Origin: an uncultured Clostridium sp.
GTDB taxonomy: Bacteria; Bacillota; Clostridia; Clostridiales; Clostridiaceae
Assembly (NCBI GenBank): GCA_900543325.1
Contig: UQQU01000010.1
Span: forward strand, 1 to 52,984
Reading direction: 5' to 3'
Length of the DNA: 52,984 nt
The notes beneath the pieces were generated by a model. That model was not told where the DNA came from. It was given only the letters and a program-made list of their open reading frames with translations, and searched no databases. Positions 45,122 to 52,984 of this stretch are shown in pieces. The position numbers and the translations under genes are program-made. The stretch's first letter is position 1, and each line of letters begins with the position of its first letter.

Positions 45122-45138
45122 CATTGCTATCCTCTTTT
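45111..45138. terminator. Bidirectional terminator between rimI and ribU
   Basis: AAAGAGGATAGCA/TGCTATCCTCTTT stem with T tracts; it overlaps the rimI stop codon and lies four bases from the ribU stop. Confidence 0.88.
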
Positions 45139-45142
45139 ATTA

Positions 45143-45727
45143 TTAAGCTATCTCTTTTTTTCTTGCTTCAAACTTGCTATCAACATTAAATATAGCACGT
45201 GATACTCTTTTATATAATAAATATGTTGCTATACAAACTATTAATGCCTTTACTCCATTAAAAGGTATTAATCCTACAAATATATAATTTATTAATGCAG
45301 TTCCTTCTAAATGCATTCCATATGCAGGCAATAAGAAATATACATTTGAAATTATCCCTAAAATTTGCATAACTACCGCACCTATAAACATACCTAATAT
45401 AGCAGTCTTTTTACTTTTCTTTTTATTATATATCCAAGCTGCTGGAACAACTAACGCAAGTCCAACTATAATATTTGCAGTCTCTCCTACAAAACCAGTT
45501 TCTGTTCCTTTTATTAAAAATCTTAAAAATACCTTTAATATAACTATAATTCCGCCAGCTACTGGTCCATATGCAAATCCTCCCATTAAAGCAGGTACTT
45601 CACTTAAATCAATTTTAAGCCATGGAAATGCAGGTATTATAGGAAAATCAAAATACATTAATACAACTGCAATAGCTGCTAATAAAGAAATTTTAATCAT
45701 TTTGTTTAGATTTTTTGATGAATTCAT
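45143..45727 (-). CDS. ribU: Riboflavin ECF transporter S component RibU
   Basis: Membrane substrate-binding subunit that captures riboflavin for the shared energy-coupling-factor module. About six hydrophobic helices in 194 residues; the family's early motif FPIIPAFPWLKIDLSEVPALMG is present. The gene is preceded by an FMN riboswitch and an intrinsic terminator, so it should be switched off when FMN is abundant. The EcfA/T components are not in the window and are normally encoded with ribosomal genes. Confidence 0.94.
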   Translation of the reverse strand: MNSSKNLNKMIKISLLAAIAVVLMYFDFPIIPAFPWLKIDLSEVPALMGGFAYGPVAGGIIVILKVFLRFLIKGTETGFVGETANIIVGLALVVPAAWIYNKKKSKKTAILGMFIGAVVMQILGIISNVYFLLPAYGMHLEGTALINYIFVGLIPFNGVKALIVCIATYLLYKRVSRAIFNVDSKFEARKKEIA

Positions 45728-45829
45728 ACTTTTCTCCTCCCAAAAGTTATCCTCTGGGGCATTAGTTAAATTAACAAATATATTTGATAATAGTTTGTAC
45801 TATTTATAATGTTTCATACATATAAAAAA

Positions 45830-45852
45830 CCCTGATGTCATAAACATCAGGG
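45830..45852 (-). terminator. Expression-platform terminator of the FMN riboswitch
   Basis: CCCTGATGT/ACATCAGGG perfect stem and a T run on the minus strand, between the aptamer and ribU. The roughly 110 bases separating it from the aptamer (45853-45962) are AT-rich and presumably hold the antiterminator strand; I see nothing else in this 413-base gap. Confidence 0.88.
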
Positions 45853-45962
45853 CCTTAAAAACAAAGCTATTAATAAATATAATTTCTAACTTAATAAAAT
45901 TATGATTTATTTACAAAATCATAAACTTATTATCAATAATATATTTATATAATTTAACTCTT

Positions 45963-46070
45963 ACCTTCTTTCATCCAGACTTTACTGTCGGCTTCGGAGT
46001 TACACCGAATCTGCAAAAATTGCTCGCGGGCTATACCGCCGGTAGGGACTTGCACCCTGCCCTGAAGATA
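45963..46070 (-). promoter_or_regulatory. FMN riboswitch (RFN element)
   Basis: Conserved words appear in order on the minus strand: GGGCAGGGTG, AAGTCCCTACCGGCGGT, AGCCCGCGAGC, GATTCGGTGTAACTCCGAAGCCGACAGT (read in parts) and GTCTGGATGAAAGAAGG. P1 forms from TATCTTC with GAAGGTA at the ends. It lies upstream of ribU and would bind flavin mononucleotide. Confidence 0.97.
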
Positions 46071-46140
46071 TTAATTATTTACTTGTTTTTATTATATTAC
46101 TAATTTTGGAACTTTTCAATAACATATGAACATTTCTTTT

Positions 46141-48306
46141 TTATTTATTAATGTCCTTCATAGTTAATGAAATTCTCTTTCTTTTTTCATCAACTTCCAT
46201 AATTCTAACTTTAATTACATCTCCAACCTTAACTATATCTAATGGATGTTTAACAAACTTATTTGCCATTTGACTCTTATGAACTAATCCATCTTGATGA
46301 ACCCCAATATCAACAAAAGCACCAAAGTCTGATACATTTCTTACAGTTCCCATAAGCTCCATTCCTGGTTGTAAATCCTTCAAATCTATAACACCAGTTT
46401 TTAAAATTGGCTTAGGCATATCTTCTCTTGGATCTCTTCCTGGTTTTTGTAATTCTTTAATTATATCTTTTAAAGTTAATTCTCCAATTTCAAGCTCACT
46501 AACAAGATTATTTAATCCCTTTGAGCTAACTCTTTCTTCTATATCATTTAAATTTCTATTTCTCAAATCTTCCTTAGTATATCCTAAAATCTCAATAAAC
46601 TTTCCTGCTGCTTCATATGATTCTGGATGAACTGAAGTATTATCTAAAGGCTCATTACTTTCCATAACTCTTAGGAATCCTGCACATTGTTCATAAGCTT
46701 TTTGTCCTAATCTCTTAACCTTTAATAATTCTTTTCTGCTCTTAAATCCTCCAACCTCATCTCTATATGCAACTATATTATTTGCAATTGATGCATTTAT
46801 CCCTGCAATATAAGTTAAAAGTGATGGTGTTGCAGTATTTAAATCAACTCCAACCTTATTAACAGAGTCTTCAACTACCCCTGCTAATGATTCATCTAAT
46901 CTCTTTGGAGTAACATCATGTTGATATTGACCAACCCCAATTGCTTTAGGATCTATCTTTACAAGCTCAGCCATAGGATCTTGAAGTCTTCTTCCAATAG
47001 AAATAGCACCTCTTATAGTAACATCTAAATCTGGATATTCCTTAGCTGCAAGTTCTGATGCAGAATATACTGATGCACCAGCTTCTGACACTATTACATA
47101 AGCTAGCTCTCTTCCAGTTTCTTTTTTAATTTCACTTATCATTTCAGAAATTGCTTCTTCAGACTCTCTAGATGCAGTGCCATTTCCTAAAGAAATAACA
47201 TCTACATTATATTTATATATAAGTTCTTTTAATATTTTCTTTGTACCTTCTACATCATTTTTAGGTAAGGTTGGATATACTGTAGCTTTTTCTAAGAATT
47301 TCCCTGTAGAATCTAAAACAGCTACTTTACACCCTGTTCTAAACCCTGGGTCATACCCCATAACTACCTTTCCCTTTATCGGTGCTTGCATTAAAAGAGC
47401 CTTTAAGTTTTCTTTAAATATTAATATTGCTCCTTCTTCACCTTTATCTGTTAATTCACTTCTTATTTCTCTTTCTATTGAAGGATATATTAATCTCTTA
47501 AGAGAATCTTTAATTGCTAACTTTAAATATTCATCAGTAACTTCATTATTTTTTAATAATCTATTTTGAAGATATGTTATTATTTTATCTTCATTAGCTA
47601 CTATTTTAACAGATAATACTTTTTCCTTTTCTCCTCTATTTATAGCTAGTATTCTATGAGCAGGAATTTTACTGACATCTTCACTATATTCATAGTACAT
47701 TTCAAAAGGTGTTGGTTCTTCACTTGATCCTTTTGATTCAATTTTTCCTTCCCTCATTACAAGTTCCCTTATCCATTTTCTAAATCCTGCATCATCAGAA
47801 ATTACCTCAGCTACTATATCTAAAGCTCCATTTATAGCTTCATCTGCAGCAAGTACCTTCTTTTCCTCATCTATATACTTACTAGCTTCCTCTTTTATAT
47901 CTCCTTTAAAGACTCCTTCTAAAATTAAATCAGCTAATGGTTTTAATCCCTTTTCTAAAGCTATTGTTGCTCTTGTTCTCTTCTTTTGTTTATAAGGTCT
48001 ATAAATATCTTCAACTTCTGTTAAAGTATTAGCTTTTTCTAAGGCTTTAACTATGTCATCATTTAGCTTTCCTTGCTCATCTATTAATCTTAAAACATCT
48101 TCTTTTCTTTCCTTTAAATTTCTTAGATAAGTTAATCTTTCAAAGAATTTTCTTAAAACATCATCACTTAATCCACCTGTTTGTTCTTTTCTATATCTAG
48201 AGATAAAAGGAACTGTATTTCCTTCATCTAATAATTTAATTACGTTTTGAACTTGTTTTAAAGTTATTCCTAACTCCTTAACTAGTCTTTCTTCTATATT
48301 TACCAT
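46141..48306 (-). CDS. tex: Tex-family RNA-binding transcription accessory protein
   Basis: Nucleic-acid-binding factor related to Spt6. Domains in order: Tex N-terminal helical region (about 1-190), YqgF/RNase H-like fold (about 320-450, VMGYDPGFRTGCKVAVLD), two helix-hairpin-helix segments (about 490-560, GINASIANNIVAYRDE) and a C-terminal S1 domain (about 648-716, LMGTVRNVSDFGAFVDIGVHQDGLVH). 721 residues, the normal size. ATG after AGGAGGAAAAT. Monocistronic; the FMN riboswitch of ribU starts 70 bases after its end. Confidence 0.95.
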   Translation of the reverse strand: MVNIEERLVKELGITLKQVQNVIKLLDEGNTVPFISRYRKEQTGGLSDDVLRKFFERLTYLRNLKERKEDVLRLIDEQGKLNDDIVKALEKANTLTEVEDIYRPYKQKKRTRATIALEKGLKPLADLILEGVFKGDIKEEASKYIDEEKKVLAADEAINGALDIVAEVISDDAGFRKWIRELVMREGKIESKGSSEEPTPFEMYYEYSEDVSKIPAHRILAINRGEKEKVLSVKIVANEDKIITYLQNRLLKNNEVTDEYLKLAIKDSLKRLIYPSIEREIRSELTDKGEEGAILIFKENLKALLMQAPIKGKVVMGYDPGFRTGCKVAVLDSTGKFLEKATVYPTLPKNDVEGTKKILKELIYKYNVDVISLGNGTASRESEEAISEMISEIKKETGRELAYVIVSEAGASVYSASELAAKEYPDLDVTIRGAISIGRRLQDPMAELVKIDPKAIGVGQYQHDVTPKRLDESLAGVVEDSVNKVGVDLNTATPSLLTYIAGINASIANNIVAYRDEVGGFKSRKELLKVKRLGQKAYEQCAGFLRVMESNEPLDNTSVHPESYEAAGKFIEILGYTKEDLRNRNLNDIEERVSSKGLNNLVSELEIGELTLKDIIKELQKPGRDPREDMPKPILKTGVIDLKDLQPGMELMGTVRNVSDFGAFVDIGVHQDGLVHKSQMANKFVKHPLDIVKVGDVIKVRIMEVDEKRKRISLTMKDINK

Positions 48307-48446
48307 ATTTTCCTCCTGTAAGTTTTATTATAAATTTAACTCTAATAATTAGTATAACATAATTTTACACTCTTGATATTAAGTAAAGCTAATAGTATAA
48401 TTTAATTGTAAATATTTTCCATTTAGTTGTTAAGGGGGTATCTTTT

Positions 48447-48779
48447 TTGAATAAATTCATTAATGGATTTCTAAATATATTACTTATAGTTTTTATTACT
48501 CTTCTATTATTAAATCAGCTTTACGTAATTGAATTCTCTACAGATTTAAAGAAAATCTTTATATTTTTAACTTTTATAATGATTTTATTTGTTGCTACTA
48601 AAGAAATATTAACTGGCAAATCAAATTTTCTTAAATTTATAAATATAGTTACATTATGTAGCATAATAATTGGTGGTGTGCTTTCTGTTCTTAATAATCA
48701 ACTTAACATTTTCATTTATATTTGTATTTTATTTTCATTATTTCAATGTTTATTTGAACTTATTCAAAATAAGGCATGA
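48447..48779 (+). CDS. Small three-helix membrane protein of unknown function
   Basis: 110 residues with three or four hydrophobic segments (about 5-25, 34-50, 62-80 and 85-103) and few charges. It starts with TTG at 48447, eight bases after AGGGGG; no ATG serves better. No family recognised. It precedes the M28 peptidase gene by 68 bases, with a hairpin between, so the two may be one unit. Confidence 0.6.
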   Translation: MNKFINGFLNILLIVFITLLLLNQLYVIEFSTDLKKIFIFLTFIMILFVATKEILTGKSNFLKFINIVTLCSIIIGGVLSVLNNQLNIFIYICILFSLFQCLFELIQNKA

Positions 48780-48807
48780 TTTATTATCATAATGTGAACC
48801 CTCATTT

Positions 48808-48834
48808 AATAGTATTTAATATAATACTATTAGT
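48808..48834 (+). repeat. Inverted repeat just before the M28 peptidase start
   Basis: TAATAGTATT pairs with AATACTATTA, ending five bases before the GAGGT ribosome binding site, with a T run beyond it. It could be a weak attenuator or a site that occludes the ribosome binding site; the role is inferred. Confidence 0.4.
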
Positions 48835-48847
48835 GAGGTATTTTTTT

Positions 48848-50365
48848 ATGAAAAAAAAAATTATATATTTTCCCTTATTATCAATAATTTCATTTCTATT
48901 GCTATTTACAATATATCTTAATAATACTTATTTACCATTCGATTCTAGTAATGTTCTGAGTAATATTTATGTTTTATCATCAGATACACTTGCTGGAAGA
49001 CTAGCTGGAAGTACAGAAAATTCAATGACAGGAGAAATAATAAAAAATAGGTTTATAGATAGTGGATTAACCACCTTAAATAATGATGGTAACTACTCTC
49101 AAAGTTTTAATACTATTTGCCCTGTTATAACTAATACTTCTCCATATTTAAAGATAGAATCTAATGGAGAAATTGAAGAAGAATTAAAATATGGTGTTGA
49201 CTTTAAAGAAGATATGATTAACTTTAAAAATAATACATTTACTTTTTCAAAATCAGACAAGGTAAATTCTTATCTAGCATATATGGAAGTAAGTTGTGCT
49301 GATGGACAATTTTTAATATATGTTCCTAAAGACAATAATTTTTCATTTAGAAGTTCATTTTTTAGTGATTTTGCTAAAGATGCAGTAATAATGGTTTCCA
49401 ATAGTGCCTTTGAAAAAATATCTAATAGTTTAAATGAGGGAAAAGAAATTTCCATTCATATTCCATTTGAAGAAGAAGAAAAAACAATATCAAATATTAT
49501 CGGTGTAATTAAAGGTTCAAATTCCTCATTAGCACCATTTGTATTAACAGCTCATTATGATCATCTTGGAAAAGATGGTTTAGGAAATACTTATTCAGGT
49601 GCATTAGATAATGCATCCGGTGCTTCATTTTTACTAGAGCTAAGTAGAAGTTTATCTACCTACGGAAAACCAGAAAGAGATATAATTTTTGTTGCTTTAA
49701 ATGCTGAAGAATTTGGATTACTAGGATCTAAGGCTTTTGCTGAAGCTAATTTATTTAACATACAAGATTCAAAAGTAATTAATTTCGATATGATTGGTAG
49801 TGCTGATTATCCTATAAGTTTCATGCAAGGAAGTAAATTTAAGAACACAAATTCAGAACTGTTAAGTTCATTAAAAGAGATTTGTGATTCTAATAATGTA
49901 AGTTATGAGGTTCTTTATGAAGATTCTAGTGATCATGCAAGTTTTAATAACTTAAATATAGATGCTGTTAGTTTCTGTCATAGTGACAAAACAAGAATTC
50001 ATACACCTGATGATACTATTGATTATATAGATACTGATGCCATTGATACTGTTTATAGCATAGTTGATGAAGAAATTAAAAACTCTTGCTATAGTATATT
50101 TACTAGATTTGTATATAGCTCACAATCATTATTATGGCTATCTATTATTTTAATTATATTAATTGCTTGGGGATTATTTGATAAAAGTAAAATTATAACT
50201 GATAAAAATGGCTCTAGATTTTTCGCATTAATTGCATTAATATCTGTTATAACTTCTTGTATATTTTATGCTAGGGGATATAATGATTCTATTATAGTAA
50301 CTCTTATATTTGGATTTTCAATAATAATTATTACACTTAAAAATTTTAAACTAATATCAAAATAA
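48848..50365 (+). CDS. Membrane-bound M28 family metallopeptidase with C-terminal transmembrane segments
   Basis: Zinc aminopeptidase fold facing outside. An N-terminal signal anchor (about 5-22) leads a PA-like region and the M28 core. Zinc and catalytic residues are visible: His236 and Asp238 in AHYDHLG, Asp254 in GALDNASG, the Glu287-Glu288 pair in NAEEFGLLGS, Asp314 in INFDMIG and His385 in RIHTPDDT. Three hydrophobic helices end the protein (about 425-500), an uncommon addition. The frame extends to 48776, overlapping the upstream gene, but ATG at 48848 after GTGAGGT gives a clean signal anchor (505 residues). Substrate unknown. Confidence 0.85.
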   Translation: MKKKIIYFPLLSIISFLLLFTIYLNNTYLPFDSSNVLSNIYVLSSDTLAGRLAGSTENSMTGEIIKNRFIDSGLTTLNNDGNYSQSFNTICPVITNTSPYLKIESNGEIEEELKYGVDFKEDMINFKNNTFTFSKSDKVNSYLAYMEVSCADGQFLIYVPKDNNFSFRSSFFSDFAKDAVIMVSNSAFEKISNSLNEGKEISIHIPFEEEEKTISNIIGVIKGSNSSLAPFVLTAHYDHLGKDGLGNTYSGALDNASGASFLLELSRSLSTYGKPERDIIFVALNAEEFGLLGSKAFAEANLFNIQDSKVINFDMIGSADYPISFMQGSKFKNTNSELLSSLKEICDSNNVSYEVLYEDSSDHASFNNLNIDAVSFCHSDKTRIHTPDDTIDYIDTDAIDTVYSIVDEEIKNSCYSIFTRFVYSSQSLLWLSIILIILIAWGLFDKSKIITDKNGSRFFALIALISVITSCIFYARGYNDSIIVTLIFGFSIIIITLKNFKLISK

Positions 50366-50398
50366 AAAAAGTGCAATGCACTTTTTTTATTTTGATAT
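50354..50398. terminator. 22-bp perfect palindrome shared by two convergent gene ends
   Basis: Two 22-base arms (50354-50375 and 50377-50398) are exact complements around a single base, with T tracts on both strands. The arms include the last codons and stop codons of the M28 peptidase and of prfB, so both proteins end Ile-Ser-Lys. It acts as a bidirectional terminator. Confidence 0.88.
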
Positions 50399-51488
50399 AC
50401 TCTTTAAATATGTAGTTATAAATTGATCTATTTCTCCATTCATAACAGCATTTAAATTTGATGTTTCTTCATTTGTCCTATGATCCTTAACCATATTATA
50501 TGGATGGAATACATATGATCTTATTTGACTTCCCCATCCCATATCCTTTAACTCACCCGTTAAATCTTCTATTTTTTCCTTATGAGCTCTTTCCTTAAGT
50601 TCTATAAGCTTTGATTTCAACATAGACATTGCTGTATCCTTATTTGAAAATTGGCTTCTTTCACTTTGACACTGAACTACAATCCCAGTAGGAATATGAG
50701 TAATTCTTATAGCAGATTCTGTTTTATTTACGTGTTGCCCCCCAGCTCCACTTGCTCTATAAGTATCTATTTTTAAGTCTTCAGGTCTGATATCTATATC
50801 TTGATCCTTTGTAAGTTCCGGTAATACTTCTATAGACGCAAATGAAGTTTGTCTTTTTCCATTTGCATTAAATGGAGATATTCTTACTAACCTATGAACT
50901 CCCTTTTCTGCCTTTAGATATCCATATGCAAATTCACCCTTTACTCTTAATGTTGCGCTCTTTATTCCTGCTTCATCGCCCTCAAGTATATCTAATGTTT
51001 CAACCTTATACCCCTTCTTTTCACACCATCTCGTATACATTCTTAAAAGCATAAGCGTCCAATCATTAGCATCACTTCCACCAACACCAGCATGCAAGTT
51101 TAATATAGCATCATTTCTATCATACTCTCCTGATAAAAGAAGCTCTATCTTATATTCTTCTATAAGCTTTTCTATATCTCTAATCTCCGTAATAACTTCA
51201 TTTACAGTTTCTTCATCATCTTCTGCAAGCTCTGCCAGTACTTCTACATCATCTAGTCTACTTACTAAATTTTCATATCTATCTATCTTATCTTTAATAC
51301 CCTTGCTTTCCTTCGTAACTTCTTCAGCCCTTTTTATATCATCCCAAAAGCCTTTTTCTTGCATCTGAAGCTCAAGTTCTTGAAACCTTTTTTCTAGACT
51401 TTCTTTGTCAAAGTGAAGCCCCCATTTCTTTTAATGTTTCCTTTAATCCACTAACCTTAGTTAGCTCTTGTTCTAACTTAATTAACAA
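50387..51488 (-). CDS. prfB: Peptide chain release factor 2, with programmed +1 frameshift
   Basis: Recognises UGA and UAA stop codons and triggers peptide release. The main frame (from 51364) lacks the N-terminus. Just upstream a 26-codon frame begins at TTG 51488, after GAAGGGGTGA, and reads LEQELTKVSGLKETLKEMG. It ends at CTT TGA C (51413-51407). Slipping one base at CUU continues with DKESLEKRFQELE into the main frame. This is the classic RF2 autoregulatory site, with a GGGGG stretch five bases upstream of the slip codon. The GGQ catalytic motif is in ASGAGGQHVNKTESA, and the stop-recognition tripeptide region lies near SPFNANGKRQ. A tryptophan-rich start QEKGFWDD is typical. Confidence 0.95.
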
Positions 51489-51509
51489 AAAAAATCACCC
51501 CTTCATTCA

Positions 51510-51604
51510 GTGACAAGTGACAAACGACAAGTGACAAGTTAGATGTAGTAATATTTATAAATCTCTCCCCCACATTAACTTGCCACTTTTAACTTATCAC
51601 TTGA
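51510..51604. repeat. Hairpin built of reiterated GTGACAAGT words
   Basis: The left arm (about 51510-51545) repeats GTGACAA with small changes: GTGACAAGTGACAAACGACAAG. The right arm (about 51572-51603) is its imperfect complement, ending TTATCACTTG. No ORF. It lies just upstream of prfB and has the same design as the elements at 2471-2596 and 25030-25153. Confidence 0.75.
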
Positions 51605-51610
51605 AACTAT

Positions 51611-51778
51611 CTATGCTTCCCTACCGCAGCAGTTCTTATACTTTTTACCACTTCCACATGTTCGAGTTTTCCTAATATTTATAGCATTATAAATATTATC
51701 TGTATTACTTGTATTTACTAGTGTTTCAGTTTTTGAAATATCAATATTATTTGTATTTATTGTACTTATTTTAGCCAT
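51611..51778 (-). CDS. 55-residue SEC-C motif mini-protein or secA tail remnant
   Basis: Too short for most gene callers. The frame from ATG 51778 is an Asn/Thr/Ile-rich stretch ending RTCGSGKKYKNCCGREA, the zinc-binding SEC-C motif found at the SecA C-terminus; the first Cys of the CxC pair is replaced by Thr. An in-frame stop lies four codons upstream, and no ribosome binding site is visible. secA directly precedes prfB in many Firmicutes, so this may be the decayed end of a secA copy, or a small SEC-C protein. I favour remnant, with low certainty. Confidence 0.5.
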   Translation of the reverse strand: MAKISTINTNNIDISKTETLVNTSNTDNIYNAINIRKTRTCGSGKKYKNCCGREA

Positions 51779-51791
51779 CAATATTTTTTAT

Positions 51792-51811
51792 TTGGCGACA
51801 AATTGGCGACA
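51792..51811. repeat. Direct repeat of TTGGCGACA
   Basis: Two exact 9-base copies, 11 bases apart (51792-51800 and 51803-51811), in otherwise AT-rich DNA between the SEC-C ORF and the broken nuclease gene. The role is unknown; they may mark an insertion edge. Confidence 0.6.
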
Positions 51812-51902
51812 TTGTCTACATCGTTATTTGTCTTTTATATGTTTTAAATTTTACAATATTATTCATTTTTTGTCTAGAATATTTTCGCAATTTTTGCAAA
51901 AG

Positions 51903-52926
51903 CTAGTTATTATCCAACTCTTGTTTGCTTTGCTGTTGTAGTTCAAAGATTGTTTTTTGATTTTCTATTTCTGCTCTAAGCTCATCTTCTGTTGGTAAAT
52001 ATAATTTATATTTTGAGGCAAAAAGTTGCTCATTTCCTTTTAAAACAGAGTATCGTGCTATATCTTCATCAGTTTCTGAACATAATACAATTCCTATTGT
52101 TGGGTTATCATCTGGTGCTTTTTTTAATTCATCATACATTCTAACATACATATCCATTTGACCAACATCTTGATGAGTTATTTTTTTAGTTTTTAAATCA
52201 ATCAACACAAAGCATTTTAATATATAATTGTAAAATACCAAATCTATATAATAATCTTCTTTTTCTGTATGAATATGTTGTTGTCTTGCAACAAAAGCAT
52301 ATCCTTTTCCGTAATTCCATTAAAAATTTTTGTAAATTATTTATTATACTAGATTCTAATTCTGTTTCTGTAAAACTATCATCTAAAGAATATCCTAAAA
52401 ATTCAGCTATAACAGGATTTTTTACAAATTCTAATTTATTCATTAAATATTGATTTTCATTTACTTTTTTCATTTCATCTATGACTGGCTCTTTGACTTG
52501 AGATTTCAATAATCTATAATAATACTGTGATGAAATATTTCTTTGTAATGTTCTTACACTCCATGTTTGTCCTAGTGCTTCATTTTCATACCATTCTCTT
52601 GCTTCTTTATCAAATACTTGTAATAATGTTCTATAATGACTCCAAGAAAGCAATCTATTAGATTTTGAACACGCTGTGTTCAAAATGTTTGGAAAAGTTT
52701 TGTAAAAATTCAAAAAATAATATAAATTTCTTGCATCAAAGCCTTTTCCATATTCATCAGCTAGTTCTTTTGATATTTTCTTTATTATTTCCTTACCATA
52801 ATTCGCTCTATCTTTTCCTTTTAATTCTTCTTCTGCAATTCTATATCCAATTAACCAATTTCTTTCTACTAACGCAAGATTAACAGATTGAAATGCATAA
52901 TCTCTTGCAGAATCTATAATTGCACA
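51903..52926 (-). pseudogene. DUF1016/YhcG-type PD-(D/E)XK nuclease, frameshifted and 5'-truncated
   Basis: The DUF1016 N-terminal domain reads in one frame from about 52920 (IIDSARDYAFQSVNLALVER) through WSHYRTLL to FLMEL. It then leaves the family sequence at 52311, where one extra base gives ELRKRICF instead of ELGKGYAFVARQQHIHTEKED. The nuclease domain continues in the next frame (from about 52310) with LVFYNYILKCFVLIDLKTKKI, carrying the catalytic Asp and KTK, to a stop at 51903. There is no start codon before 52920; the sequence changes character and an in-frame stop lies at 52957-52959. YhcG-type proteins are found in restriction and other accessory loci. A sequencing error could explain the frameshift but not the missing 5' end. 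Confidence 0.85.
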
Positions 52927-52939
52927 TATTGGTGTTAGT

Positions 52940-52984
52940 ATAAAGTAGTGGACACATTAAATCGAACTAAGTAAAATAATATTT
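52940..52984. mobile_element. Possible edge of an insertion sequence at the window end
   Basis: The nuclease gene loses its 5' end where AAAGTAGTGGACACATTAAA begins. TGGACAC/GTGTCCA-type ends are familiar from IS3-like elements. The element runs off the window, so neither transposase nor second end can be checked. Confidence 0.3.

Overview
The window is low-GC (roughly 25-30% by eye), densely packed and mostly coded on the minus strand. It reads as chromosomal core DNA of an endospore-forming Clostridium. The evidence is an alpha/beta-type small acid-soluble spore protein, a SpoIVFB-type protease beside the Min/Mre genes, Firmicutes-style L27 with its processing protease Prp, strong GGAGG ribosome binding sites, and no spo0B between rpmA and obg. 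The species cannot be fixed from the sequence alone.

Layout. 1-2.6 kb: a D,D-carboxypeptidase gene (+) converging on an RluA-family pseudouridine synthase. 2.6-6.8 kb: obgE-yhbY-nadD-yqeK-LCP operon. 7.0-8.1 kb: rplU-prp-rpmA with its own promoter and structured leader. 8.1-12.1 kb: B12-type radical SAM protein, its DUF2344 partner and RNase G. 12.1-12.45 kb: gene-free cluster of hairpins. 12.45-24 kb: maf-radC-mreBCD-pbp2, minCDE, rodA, a short membrane protein in the SpoIVFA position, and spoIVFB. This matches the Bacillus subtilis mre-min-spoIVF-rplU-prp-rpmA-obg neighbourhood, rearranged and without spo0B. 24-30 kb: a SPOR-domain protein, pepD, pyk (+), an S1-domain protein and a CBS protein. 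30-36.7 kb: a run of DNA-transaction genes (YhaO-like nuclease, YhaN-like ATPase, membrane-anchored MutS-like ATPase, DEDD exonuclease). 36.8-40.5 kb: a candidate small RNA beside an SASP gene, a small membrane protein, a stand-alone Fe-S PD-(D/E)XK nuclease, a secreted phytase-like phosphatase, and an orphan PRD antiterminator. 40.7-43.4 kb: recQ between two identical tRNA-Trp genes. 43.5-48.3 kb: tsaE-tsaB-rimI, an FMN riboswitch with ribU, and tex. 48.4-51.5 kb: two membrane-linked proteins, one an M28 peptidase, converging on prfB, which carries the programmed +1 frameshift. 51.5 kb to the end: a degraded zone with a 55-codon SEC-C mini-ORF where secA would be expected, a DUF1016/YhcG nuclease gene broken by a frameshift and lacking its 5' end, and a possible insertion-sequence edge.

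How the genes work together. MreBCD, PBP2 and RodA form the elongation machinery; MinCDE places the division site. Obg, YhbY, L21, L27, Prp, RNase G and the pseudouridine synthase serve ribosome assembly and RNA processing. TsaE, TsaB and RimI sit together as a t6A/acetylation unit. Nearly every transcription unit ends in a visible Rho-independent hairpin, so operon borders can be read with some confidence. I see no CRISPR array, no intact prophage and no complete defence island. The least explained pieces are the SASP-linked GC-rich RNA candidate, the long intergenic hairpins built of short reiterated words, the membrane-tethered MutS/YhaN cluster, and the eroded right end.
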